A program made the translations under genes and the position numbers. Positions 1 to 5,773 of a DNA stretch of 10,033 nt are shown here, in pieces. Within the stretch, counting starts at the first letter, position 1; each line of letters starts with the position of its first letter. This DNA is from Vicinamibacteria bacterium. Its GTDB lineage: Bacteria > Acidobacteriota > Vicinamibacteria > Vicinamibacterales > 2-12-FULL-66-21. The notes under the pieces were generated by a model. It saw only the letters and a program-made list of their open reading frames with translations. It was not told the origin of the DNA and searched no databases. The stretch is from positions 1 through 10,033 of the forward strand of contig JAICSD010000130.1 of assembly GCA_025937075.1 (NCBI GenBank), in the 5' to 3' direction.

Positions 1-69
1 AGGCGGGCCTCAGACGAACCCTCGGGGGTTTCCGTGCGAGTCGCTGCGCGGGCTCCGTAATACCCCCGG

Positions 70-89
70 CGCGGCACTTTTGTGCCGCG
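70..89. promoter_or_regulatory. Perfect 8-bp inverted repeat (hairpin or operator)
   Basis: CGCGGCAC and GTGCCGCG are exact complements separated by a TTTT loop. No T-run follows on either strand, so it is not a classical intrinsic terminator. It lies about 195 bases before the sigma factor start. It could be the 3' end structure of a gene to the left of the window, an RNA hairpin in a long leader, or a protein-binding palindrome. I see no convincing gene in positions 1-284. Confidence 0.45.
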
Positions 90-213
90 ACTCTGGAGCA
101 AGCGACGTGCCCGCGGCCGAGCTCTCATTTGGCCGCTGGGCGCCTGGCCCTCCGCGCTGCTGTCCCCCGGCGGCAACGCTTCCGTGTCCTCTCCCGGAGG
201 CATTCCGCCGTCC

Positions 214-222
214 TGATAGACT
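214..222 (+). promoter_or_regulatory. Weak extended -10-like box upstream of the sigma operon
   Basis: TGA-TAGACT resembles an extended -10 element (TGn followed by TAnnnT). It lies 63 bases before the chosen sigma start. No convincing -35 box and no clear ECF-type promoter (GGAAC/CGTC) was found, so this is only a candidate for where the operon transcript begins. Confidence 0.2.
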
Positions 223-284
223 TGAAGGAATAAATCCGCGTCCCTCTGGTGTTCTCTCCAGTGGGCGCTTGCGGGTCTCGTGCA

Positions 285-878
285 ATGGTCTTTCGCCGCC
301 GTTCTCCCCGTGCGTCCAGCGAGGCGGCTGCCGCCGCGGGGAGCGAGGCGTTTACCGACGCGGCGTTGTCGCACCTCGACAGCCTCTACGGGACTGCGCT
401 GCGCCTGACCCGGCGTCCCCAGGACGCCGAGGACCTGGTGCAGGACACGTACTTGAAGGCGTTCCGCTCTGCGCACCAGTTCGAGCCGGGTACGAACCTG
501 AAGGCGTGGCTGTTCACGATCCTTCACAACACGTATCGCAACATGCGGCGGCACGATGGGCGGAATCCCGTGGACGTGGACAACGACGCGGTCGACCGGG
601 CGGCAGACGATGCGGGCGGCGCCCAGACGCCGGAGCAGATCCTGACGCGCGCGGCGATCGATCGCGATCTGCAGGAGGCGCTGGACGAGCTGCCTGAGGC
701 GTTCCGGCAGGCGGTCTGGCTGCGGGACGTCGAGGAGCTGGCATACGCGGACATCGCGCGCGTGCTCGACGTGCCGATCGGCACCGTCATGTCGCGCATC
801 TCGCGCGGCCGGCGCGCGCTCTACGATGCCCTGCAGATGCGGAGGGCCGACGCGGCCCGCCGCGTGGTTTCGCGCTGA
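285..878 (+). CDS. ECF-type RNA polymerase sigma factor
   Basis: This is an alternative sigma-70 family factor of the extracytoplasmic-function class, which recruits RNA polymerase to a small regulon. From the ATG at 285 it has 197 residues. Region 2 (about residues 30-95) contains [20 protein letters not shown] and the promoter-melting stretch [15 protein letters not shown]. Region 4 (about 136-180) contains [19 protein letters not shown] and the helix-turn-helix [20 protein letters not shown]. An alanine-rich linker precedes region 2. A GTG at 249 would add 12 residues; neither start has a clear Shine-Dalgarno, and the ATG was chosen because the extension has no family character. The gene is 5 nt upstream of its zinc-finger anti-sigma factor, the usual arrangement of a sigma/anti-sigma pair. 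The regulon cannot be read from this window. Confidence 0.93.
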   Translation: MVFRRRSPRASSEAAAAAGSEAFTDAALSHLDSLYGTALRLTRRPQDAEDLVQDTYLKAFRSAHQFEPGTNLKAWLFTILHNTYRNMRRHDGRNPVDVDNDAVDRAADDAGGAQTPEQILTRAAIDRDLQEALDELPEAFRQAVWLRDVEELAYADIARVLDVPIGTVMSRISRGRRALYDALQMRRADAARRVVSR

Positions 879-883
879 CGACT

Positions 884-1636
884 ATGGGTGACATCCGGAC
901 CTGCCGCGATCTCGAAGAGCGCCTGACGCCGTACATCGACGGCGAGGCGCCGCCCGACGGGCGACGTGACACGGATGTGCACCTCGCGAAGTGCCCGCCG
1001 TGCCGCGAACGGATGGAAGCCGAGCGCGCTGCGCGCGAGGTCGTCCACCAGCAGCGCGCAGCGTTGAGGGTCCCGGCGCCGCCAGGTCTGCACGGCCGCT
1101 GTGCAGCGCATCGCGCCGTCACCGCTCGATCCTCGATTCGGCCGAGACGGTGGGTGCCGCTGTCGCTCGCGGCGAGTCTGCTCCTTGCCATCGGGGCGGT
1201 GTTCGCGCTCGGCCTGAACGACAGCGTGGAAGCGCTCGCCGCGGGCTTGACGCTCGATCACGTGAAGTGCTTCAACATCTCGCCGCGCGCGCGCCCGGCG
1301 CCCGACGTGCACGCCGTCGAGGCCCGATGGCAATCGCGGCAAGGATGGGCACTCAGCGTCCCCGACTCGGCCCCTGATCAGAATCTCGAACTCATCAACG
1401 TCCGCCGCTGCCTCTCGACCGACGGCCGCGTCGCTCACCTCATGTATCTCTGGCGCGGCGAGCCGCTCTCGGTCTACGTGCTCCCGCGCGTGCTCGGGCG
1501 CGACCGCGTCATGGACAGCATGGGGCACGAAACGGCGATCTGGTCGGCGAACGGGCGAACCTACGCCGTGCTGGCGAACGGGCATCCGCAGGACTTCGCT
1601 GCGATGGTCGGGTACGTGAAAACCCATGCGAAATAG
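884..1636 (+). CDS. Membrane-anchored zinc-finger anti-sigma factor
   Basis: The 250-residue protein probably sequesters the sigma factor encoded 5 nt upstream. The N-terminal cytoplasmic part carries the anti-sigma zinc-finger signature H33-x3-C37-x2-C40 (HLAKCPPC), with the further Cys7 preceding it. One transmembrane helix (about 91-111, LSLAASLLLAIGAVFALGL) follows an arginine-rich stretch, so the N-terminus should be cytoplasmic. The region 112-250 would lie outside the membrane; it contains LDHVKCF (Cys129) and NVRRCL (Cys176), the only two cysteines in that domain. A possible reading is that these form a redox-sensitive pair, given the thioredoxin-like gene 9 nt downstream, but this is inference. 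Assignment as anti-sigma rests on zinc motif, topology and gene order; the outer domain is not one I can name. Confidence 0.87.
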   Translation: MGDIRTCRDLEERLTPYIDGEAPPDGRRDTDVHLAKCPPCRERMEAERAAREVVHQQRAALRVPAPPGLHGRCAAHRAVTARSSIRPRRWVPLSLAASLLLAIGAVFALGLNDSVEALAAGLTLDHVKCFNISPRARPAPDVHAVEARWQSRQGWALSVPDSAPDQNLELINVRRCLSTDGRVAHLMYLWRGEPLSVYVLPRVLGRDRVMDSMGHETAIWSANGRTYAVLANGHPQDFAAMVGYVKTHAK

Positions 1637-1645
1637 GAATCGATC

Positions 1646-2212
1646 ATGAAACCAGGGTGGATCATCGCAGGCGCCGCGGCGCTGGCGCTCGCGCTGCTGA
1701 CGCTGCCGATGGTGCGGGAGCACAGAGGCGAGCCGGTGTCGTCCACGTCGGCGCGCGCGGACAAGGGGACGCCGCCGCCGGGGCAGACGTGCGACGCTGA
1801 TGGCGCGAAGGGAAAGCTCGACTTCGTCCTCAAGGACATGAACAACGCGCCCGTTCGCTTTGCCGATTACAAGGGCAAAGTCGTCCTGCTGAATTTCTGG
1901 GCGACATGGTGCGGCCCGTGCAAGACGGAGATCCCCGCGTTCGTCCAGCTGTACTCGAAGTACAAGGACAAAGGTCTCGTCATCGCCGGCATCTCGATCG
2001 ACGACGCGCCCGAGACGCTGCGGCCGTTCGCGAAAGAATGGAAGATGCAGTATCCGATTCTGCTGATGCAGTCGGACATCGAAGACGCCTACGGTCCGTT
2101 CTACGGCGTGCCGACGTCGTATCTCCTCGCGCGCGACGGCACGATCTGCACGAAGCATATCGGTCCGGCGTCGAAGGAAGCGTTCGAACAGGAGATCAAA
2201 GCGCTGCTCTGA
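1646..2212 (+). CDS. TlpA-type membrane-anchored thioredoxin-like protein
   Basis: This is a 188-residue thiol-disulfide oxidoreductase of the TlpA/ResA group, predicted to work on the outer face of the membrane. An uncleaved signal-anchor or signal peptide spans about residues 5-22. The fold starts near residue 58 (LDFVLKDMNNAPVRFADYKG), and the active site is WATWCGPC with Cys89 and Cys92. The cis-proline loop is GVPTSY (Pro156). Extra cysteines are Cys49, just after the membrane segment, and Cys168 in DGTICTK. The start is well supported: AGGA at 1635-1638 lies 7 nt before the ATG and overlaps the anti-sigma stop codon, so translation may be coupled. Family members usually reduce disulfides in cytochrome c apoproteins or other exported proteins; here the substrate may be the anti-sigma outer domain, which is speculative. 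Confidence 0.92.
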   Translation: MKPGWIIAGAAALALALLTLPMVREHRGEPVSSTSARADKGTPPPGQTCDADGAKGKLDFVLKDMNNAPVRFADYKGKVVLLNFWATWCGPCKTEIPAFVQLYSKYKDKGLVIAGISIDDAPETLRPFAKEWKMQYPILLMQSDIEDAYGPFYGVPTSYLLARDGTICTKHIGPASKEAFEQEIKALL

Positions 2213-2237
2213 GGATGGGACTCCGCCCACATCCCCG

Positions 2238-2256
2238 GGCGCGCGCCGCGCGCGCC
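2238..2256 (+). terminator. GC-rich hairpin after the sigma operon
   Basis: GGCGCGCG and CGCGCGCC form a perfect 8-bp stem with a CCG loop, starting 25 nt after the TlpA stop codon. Only TTCCTGT follows, so the U-tract is poor. Position between two genes makes a terminator likely, but it could also be a structured leader for the small gene downstream. Confidence 0.5.
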
Positions 2257-2265
2257 TTCCTGTAG

Positions 2266-2271
2266 TACAAT
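2266..2271 (+). promoter_or_regulatory. -10-like box directly before the ATG of the small gene
   Basis: TACAAT matches the -10 consensus in five of six positions and ends 8 nt before the ATG at 2280. A transcript from it would start at or within 1-2 nt of the ATG, that is, leaderless. No Shine-Dalgarno is visible and no -35 is recognisable, because that position falls in the upstream GC hairpin. Confidence 0.4.
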
Positions 2272-2279
2272 CCGATCGG

Positions 2280-2504
2280 ATGCTGAAAGGGTTCACGCAC
2301 GCGCGCCTCGCCTGCGGCTGCCGTCTCGCGTTTCGAGACGGCGTCGAAGGCAGTCCTGTGACGGTCGTCGTCGATCAGAAGGCGCCGGGCTGCCCGCTCA
2401 CGCTCCACGTCTCTGGCCTTCCACTCTTCGATTACCGTGAAGCGTTGCGCCCACCGACGCGCCCGGGTCCTCCCGCCGAAGAAGAATACGAGGAAGAAGG
2501 CTAG
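2280..2504 (+). CDS. Small protein of unknown function with CxC motif and acidic tail
   Basis: I do not recognise this 74-residue protein. It begins MLKGFTHARLACGCRLAFRD, with cysteines at 12, 14 and 38 that could bind a metal, a central hydrophobic strand VTVVVD, and a proline-rich then acidic C-terminus (EEEYEEEG). No signal peptide or membrane helix is seen. The codons are GC-rich in third position like those of its neighbours, which supports real coding. It has its own putative -10 box right before the ATG and lies convergent to the EEP gene, with only 21 nt between the stop codons, filled by a repeat fragment. It is separated from the TlpA gene by a hairpin and so probably is not part of that operon. 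Confidence 0.6.
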   Translation: MLKGFTHARLACGCRLAFRDGVEGSPVTVVVDQKAPGCPLTLHVSGLPLFDYREALRPPTRPGPPAEEEYEEEG

Positions 2505-2506
2505 TC

Positions 2507-2538
2507 GACTGCAGATTGCCGATTGTCAGGGGCCAATC
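2507..2538. repeat. Short fragment of the GATTG intergenic repeat
   Basis: GACTGCAGATTGCCGATTG (2507-2525) contains two GATTG units 7 nt apart (2514 and 2521) and is followed by CAATC at 2534-2538, able to pair with GATTG at 2521-2525 across an 8-nt loop. It matches the unit found in the large element at 3241-3500 and sits exactly between the stop codons of two convergent genes, overlapping the last codons of the EEP gene. It may serve as a weak two-way terminator. Confidence 0.7.
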
Positions 2539-3239
2539 CGAAGATTCGCGACCAACGGCAAGTGATCGGACGCCATGAGCGTCTTGCGAGTACGCGGCAT
2601 CTCGACACTGCGCACTTCCACGCGTCCTTCGTAATAGATGTGATCCAGGTGCACCACCGGGAACAGGCCAGGATACGTACGCCGCCGCTTCAGGTGCGTG
2701 CTGATATCGACGCTCTCGAAGAGTGAGGACAGGGTCCTCGTCGCGAGCCCGCGCATCCACTCGTTGAAATCGCCAAGAATCACCTTTGGTCCCGCCACGC
2801 GCTTGTCGTGTACGAACGACGCGAGGCGGCCGGCCTGATATCGGCGCTCGAGCACCGCCGTCCCCAGGTGAACGTTGTAGATGTGCAGCGGCCGGCCCCC
2901 GATGTCGACATCGGCGCGCTGACACGCGCGCTGCTCGCACGTGCGCCAGGACAGATCGTACTGGCTGTGGTGCACGATCGGATACCGGCTCAGGACGACA
3001 TTACCGAACTGGTGCTGGCGGAGCGTCCGCACGCACGTCATCACCCAGCCCATGCCGAGCCCCGCGCCGATCTCCTCGGCATGCCCGGCCCCCGCAGGCC
3101 CCGCGCCGACCACTTCCTGCAGCGCGATGACGTCTGCGTCGATCTCTCGCAGCACATCGACGATCCGCGCCGGAATCACTCGGCGATCCATCCCGCGGCA
3201 CCGATGGATGTTGTAGGTGGCGATGCGGAGCTCAGTCAT
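2526..3239 (-). CDS. Endonuclease/exonuclease/phosphatase (EEP) family protein, YbhP-like
   Basis: The 237-residue protein is a complete EEP-fold hydrolase, a metal-dependent phosphoesterase family including DNase I, exonuclease III and sphingomyelinases. Conserved sites are visible in order: TYNIH (Asn10), IALQE (Glu42, metal ligand), YNVHLG (Asn122, His124), LGDFNEW (Asp157, Asn159) and the final SDHLPL (Asp225, His226). No signal peptide is seen, so it should be cytoplasmic. It lies downstream of the ClsB-type gene on the same strand, as ybhP lies with ybhO (clsB) in E. coli, so a phospholipid-linked phosphodiesterase role is more likely than DNA repair; that is inference from context. The two genes are separated by a 262-bp repeat element. 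The C-terminus (LRIGP) runs into repeat sequence at 2526-2538. The true substrate is unknown. Confidence 0.88.
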   Translation of the reverse strand: MTELRIATYNIHRCRGMDRRVIPARIVDVLREIDADVIALQEVVGAGPAGAGHAEEIGAGLGMGWVMTCVRTLRQHQFGNVVLSRYPIVHHSQYDLSWRTCEQRACQRADVDIGGRPLHIYNVHLGTAVLERRYQAGRLASFVHDKRVAGPKVILGDFNEWMRGLATRTLSSLFESVDISTHLKRRRTYPGLFPVVHLDHIYYEGRVEVRSVEMPRTRKTLMASDHLPLVANLRIGP

Positions 3240-3240
3240 G

Positions 3241-3500
3241 CCAATTGCCGACTGCCGATTGCAGGCTGCCGATTGAATTGTCCATTGGCGATTCGGGATT
3301 GTCGATCAGATTGCCGGTTGTGGATTTCATCGTCGGTTTGAGATTGTGGATTCGATTGTTGATTGGAGATTGTGGAGTGATCTGCCGATCGGCAATCGAC
3401 AATTCCCAATCGAATCGGCGATCGCCGATCCCATCGACAATTCTCAATCCCCATCTCCAATGCACTCGGCAGTCTGCAATCTGCAATCGCAATCGTCGTC
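3241..3500. repeat. Large strand-switching GATTG/CAATC repeat element
   Basis: This intergenic block separates clsB and the EEP gene. The left half holds eight GATTG pentamers on + (from 3257, 3271, 3297, 3309, 3342, 3354, 3361, 3368) and no CAATC. The right half holds six CAATC (from 3393, 3407, 3445, 3477, 3484, 3490) and no GATTG. Several are spaced 6-7 nt. At the switch lies the perfect palindrome TGCCGATCGGCA (3383-3394), with a second, ATCGGCGATCGCCGAT, at 3414-3429. The two halves are thus an imperfect inverted repeat able to fold into a long hairpin. Base composition is clearly lower in GC than the flanking genes. It abuts the clsB stop codon and the EEP start codon. No protein-coding role is supported. 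Confidence 0.85.
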
Positions 3501-3501
3501 G

Positions 3502-4758
3502 TCACTGCTGCCTCTCCAGGATCCAGACCACGGATCCAATGATCTTCTCCCAGAGCGGCCGATGCTGCCAGCGCTCGAGCGTCGTCTCGTGGCTGGACGC
3601 GAGATCCCGCTCGTAATCCTGCAGCAGCCGCGCCGCGACCGCCGGATCGCGCATGGCGACGTTCACCTCGTCGTTGTGCTCGAACGAGCGGTTGTCGATG
3701 TTGGTCGTGCCGATCACCGCCCACAGGTCGTCCACCAGGAGCACCTTCGCGTGCGTCATGGCGCCTCGATACTCGAAGATACGGACACCCGCTCTCAGCA
3801 GCGCCCCCCAGCTGCGGCGGCTCGCGAGCCGCACCCATTTCTGATCCGTCTCGCGGCCGGGAACGATCATCGTGACCTGCACGCCGCGCTGCGCCATGTT
3901 CACGAGCGCCCGGCGCATCGCGCGATCGGGGAGCAAGTACGGCGTGCTGATCCGGACCGTCTCGTCCGCCCCTTCCATCAGCAGCTGAAACGCCACGCGC
4001 GACGCGGTGGCGCGATCCGACGGAGAGCTCTTCACGACGAACGCGGTCGTTTCCGCCTGCGGTGAGAGCGTCGGGAAGTAGTCCGCTCCCGTGAGGATCT
4101 CCCCGCAGCACTCGAGCCAGTTCTCGGCGGCGACCCCCTGCAGCGCCGCGACGACCGGCCCCTCGATGCGCGCCATCGTGTCGCGCCAGGGGCGCGTGCG
4201 GCCGTCCGTCGGATAGGCCCACCAGTCAGCGATGCCGGCGCCGCCCGCAAACGCGATCCGGCCATCGACGATGAGCAGCTCGCGGTGGGTCCGGTTGTTG
4301 AAGCGGTGCAGCGAATACCACCGCAGGCGCTGGTACGCCTGAATGCGGCATCCCGCGGCGCGCAGCCGCGCGACCGGCCGGCCCCACATGTCGAAGCTGC
4401 CGATCGCGTCCACCACGATCGTCACGTTCACGCCGTTCCGCGCGCGCTCGGCCAGCGCGTCGATGAACTGGTCCGCGATGCGGCCAGCCTGGAAGATGTA
4501 GCACTCCATGTTGACGGAATGCACCGCGGCGCGTATCGCCTCGAGCATCGCGGGATAGAACGCCGCGCCGTCCGTCAGAATCGTGACGCGGTTGCCGTGG
4601 TGCAGCGCTGCCTGGCACGTGGACTGGATCGTGTACAGAAAATCGCGCTCGTGAACGGACGTCCGCCGCGCCAGGTGATAGTTGATCCCCGGAGTGAAGA
4701 GAAAGACGATGATGAGCCAGATGAGGAACGCGGCGCCTGCAGCGGACAGCCACGTCAT
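3502..4758 (-). CDS. clsB: Cardiolipin synthase, ClsB type (phospholipase D family)
   Basis: This 418-residue protein resembles ClsB/YbhO, which makes cardiolipin by phosphatidyl transfer at the inner membrane. An N-terminal hydrophobic segment (about 4-23, LSAAGAAFLIWLIIVFLF) anchors it. Two phospholipase D domains follow. The C-terminal HKD motif is canonical: His336-x-Lys338-x4-Asp343 (HAKVLLVD), followed by IGTTNIDNRSFEHNDEVNV. The N-terminal motif reads His158-Arg-Glu160-x4-Asp165 (HRELLIVDGRIAFAGG), with glutamate where the lysine of HxKxxxxD is expected. Length agrees with ClsB (about 410). The start overlaps the stop of the upstream secreted protein gene in ATGA, indicating translational coupling. 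The EEP gene downstream on the same strand repeats the E. coli ybhO-ybhP pairing. Family is certain; the exact lipid reaction is inferred. Confidence 0.9.
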   Translation of the reverse strand: MTWLSAAGAAFLIWLIIVFLFTPGINYHLARRTSVHERDFLYTIQSTCQAALHHGNRVTILTDGAAFYPAMLEAIRAAVHSVNMECYIFQAGRIADQFIDALAERARNGVNVTIVVDAIGSFDMWGRPVARLRAAGCRIQAYQRLRWYSLHRFNNRTHRELLIVDGRIAFAGGAGIADWWAYPTDGRTRPWRDTMARIEGPVVAALQGVAAENWLECCGEILTGADYFPTLSPQAETTAFVVKSSPSDRATASRVAFQLLMEGADETVRISTPYLLPDRAMRRALVNMAQRGVQVTMIVPGRETDQKWVRLASRRSWGALLRAGVRIFEYRGAMTHAKVLLVDDLWAVIGTTNIDNRSFEHNDEVNVAMRDPAVAARLLQDYERDLASSHETTLERWQHRPLWEKIIGSVVWILERQQ

Positions 4759-5753
4759 CGGCGGGCCGCGGGCCCCTCGTCGATCCGAAGCGCCACGCGC
4801 GTGTCCGCGGCGCCCGCGGCGATGCTGAATGCGGTGGCGCTCTCGCGAAGCGGCTCGAATGCGCCTGCGCGAAACAGCGATCGCTCGTCAATCGAGCGCC
4901 TCGCCGCGGCCAGGTAGGCGCCGGAAGGCATCCCGGCCACGACCCCGTTGCCCGCGGCGTCCGTGCGAAGGAGCCGCACGCGGCGGCCGCCGCGAATGCA
5001 CAACTCCGGCGATGAGGCGAACACCGCGACCGCCACATCCGGCGCCGGTCCCGTGTCGTCCTCGACATGAACGGTCAGCCGCGCAACGGCGTCCGTGATC
5101 ACCACGCGCACATCGTCGAATCGCTGGCGCTCGTCGACGGCGAACGGCGCGTCGGTGACATCGCGGCCGCGAACGCGCACGCTCTCCACCATCCACGTCT
5201 CCGGCAGCCCATCGACGAGCACGTGGTGCGTGCCCGGCATCAATCCGCGAATGGCAAAGCTGCCGTCGGACTTGGGGCGCCCCGTGAGCGCGTCGCCGAA
5301 GCCGCTGCCGTCGGTCAACGGCGCGCGGACGATCATCGACGAGAGCGGCGGCGGTCGGACGCCGCGCGCGCGATCGATCGTCACGTGCCCCTGCAGCGTG
5401 GCCCCCTCGCGAAGGGTGACACCCACGTTCGAAACGTCGCGCGCGCCGATGCCGAGCGCAAACGTGCCGAACAGCGTCGCGCCGTCGGTGTCCGTCTGCC
5501 CGCGTGCGCGGATCTCGTACCTGCCCGCCGGCACGTCCCTGAAGACGAAGCTACCGTCCGGAGAGACCGTTGCGGATTCGGGATGTACCGTGACGTTGTC
5601 GTCCTGCGGCGCGATGGCCACCGCCGCGCCGATTAGCGGGCGGCCATCCGCGGCGATCAGGCGACCGCTCACGCGCGCGGCCGGCGCCTGACTCGCGGCG
5701 GGCAGCGCCAGCGCGCTCAGCAGCAGCCACACGGCCTGACGCCCCTGGATCAT
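4755..5753 (-). CDS. Secreted carboxypeptidase-regulatory-like repeat protein
   Basis: The 332-residue protein begins MIQGRQAVWLLLSALALPAA, a typical signal peptide with likely cleavage near residues 20-24. The mature part consists of about three beta-sandwich units of the carboxypeptidase-regulatory-like (CarboxypepD_reg) kind. The first (about 28-86) shows VSGRLIAADGRPLIGAAVAI and DGSFVFRDVPAGRYEIRARG; the second (about 115-190) shows DGSFAIRGLMPGTHHVLVDG; the third (about 225-290) shows TDAAGNGVVAGMPSGAYLAA. No catalytic residues are seen, so a structural or binding role outside the cytoplasm is likely. An upstream in-frame start at 5828 would add 25 residues and overlap the divergent gene; it was rejected because the signal peptide begins at 5753. 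The gene overlaps clsB by 4 nt. A TATGAT box ends 6 nt before the ATG. The function is unknown. Confidence 0.82.
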   Translation of the reverse strand: MIQGRQAVWLLLSALALPAASQAPAARVSGRLIAADGRPLIGAAVAIAPQDDNVTVHPESATVSPDGSFVFRDVPAGRYEIRARGQTDTDGATLFGTFALGIGARDVSNVGVTLREGATLQGHVTIDRARGVRPPPLSSMIVRAPLTDGSGFGDALTGRPKSDGSFAIRGLMPGTHHVLVDGLPETWMVESVRVRGRDVTDAPFAVDERQRFDDVRVVITDAVARLTVHVEDDTGPAPDVAVAVFASSPELCIRGGRRVRLLRTDAAGNGVVAGMPSGAYLAAARRSIDERSLFRAGAFEPLRESATAFSIAAGAADTRVALRIDEGPAARR

Positions 5754-5758
5754 CGCGG

Positions 5759-5765
5759 TATCATA
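5759..5765. promoter_or_regulatory. Shared bidirectional -10-like box
   Basis: The heptamer TATCATA reads as TATCAT on + (5759-5764) and TATGAT on - (5765-5760), so one element could supply a -10 box for both divergent genes in the 20-bp gap between their start codons. The minus box ends 6 nt before the ATG at 5753 and the plus box ends 9 nt before the ATG at 5774, which predicts leaderless or nearly leaderless transcripts. No -35 boxes are recognisable. Confidence 0.4.
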
Positions 5766-5773
5766 ACGGGGCC

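Noticed and set aside
1..60. Possible tRNA or riboswitch piece at the left edge
   Set aside because: A GGGTTCG string is seen on the minus strand, but no acceptor stem or cloverleaf arms can be assembled.
249..284. GTG start for the sigma factor adding 12 residues
   Set aside because: No Shine-Dalgarno and no family-like sequence in the added part; kept as an alternative only.
10..285. Minus-strand frame of 91 codons before the sigma gene
   Set aside because: No recognisable motif, Arg/Gly/Ser-rich composition, no ribosome-binding site, and it crosses the hairpin at 70-89.
821..2296. Long minus-strand open frame of 491 codons opposite the anti-sigma and TlpA genes
   Set aside because: It is Arg/Ala/His-rich low-information sequence typical of the antisense of high-GC genes, and both + genes show clear family motifs.
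3417..3426. HIP1-like GGCGATCGCC site as in cyanobacteria
   Set aside because: It is a single occurrence inside the palindromic repeat block, and gene content does not suggest a cyanobacterium.
3241..3500. CRISPR array
   Set aside because: Units are 5-13 nt, degenerate and without unique spacers of constant length; orientation switches in the middle and no cas genes are nearby.
3236..4222. Minus-strand frame of 328 codons running through the repeat block and part of clsB
   Set aside because: It overlaps clsB in another frame; the repeat-derived part (IADCRLP-like strings) is a by-product of the GATTG units.
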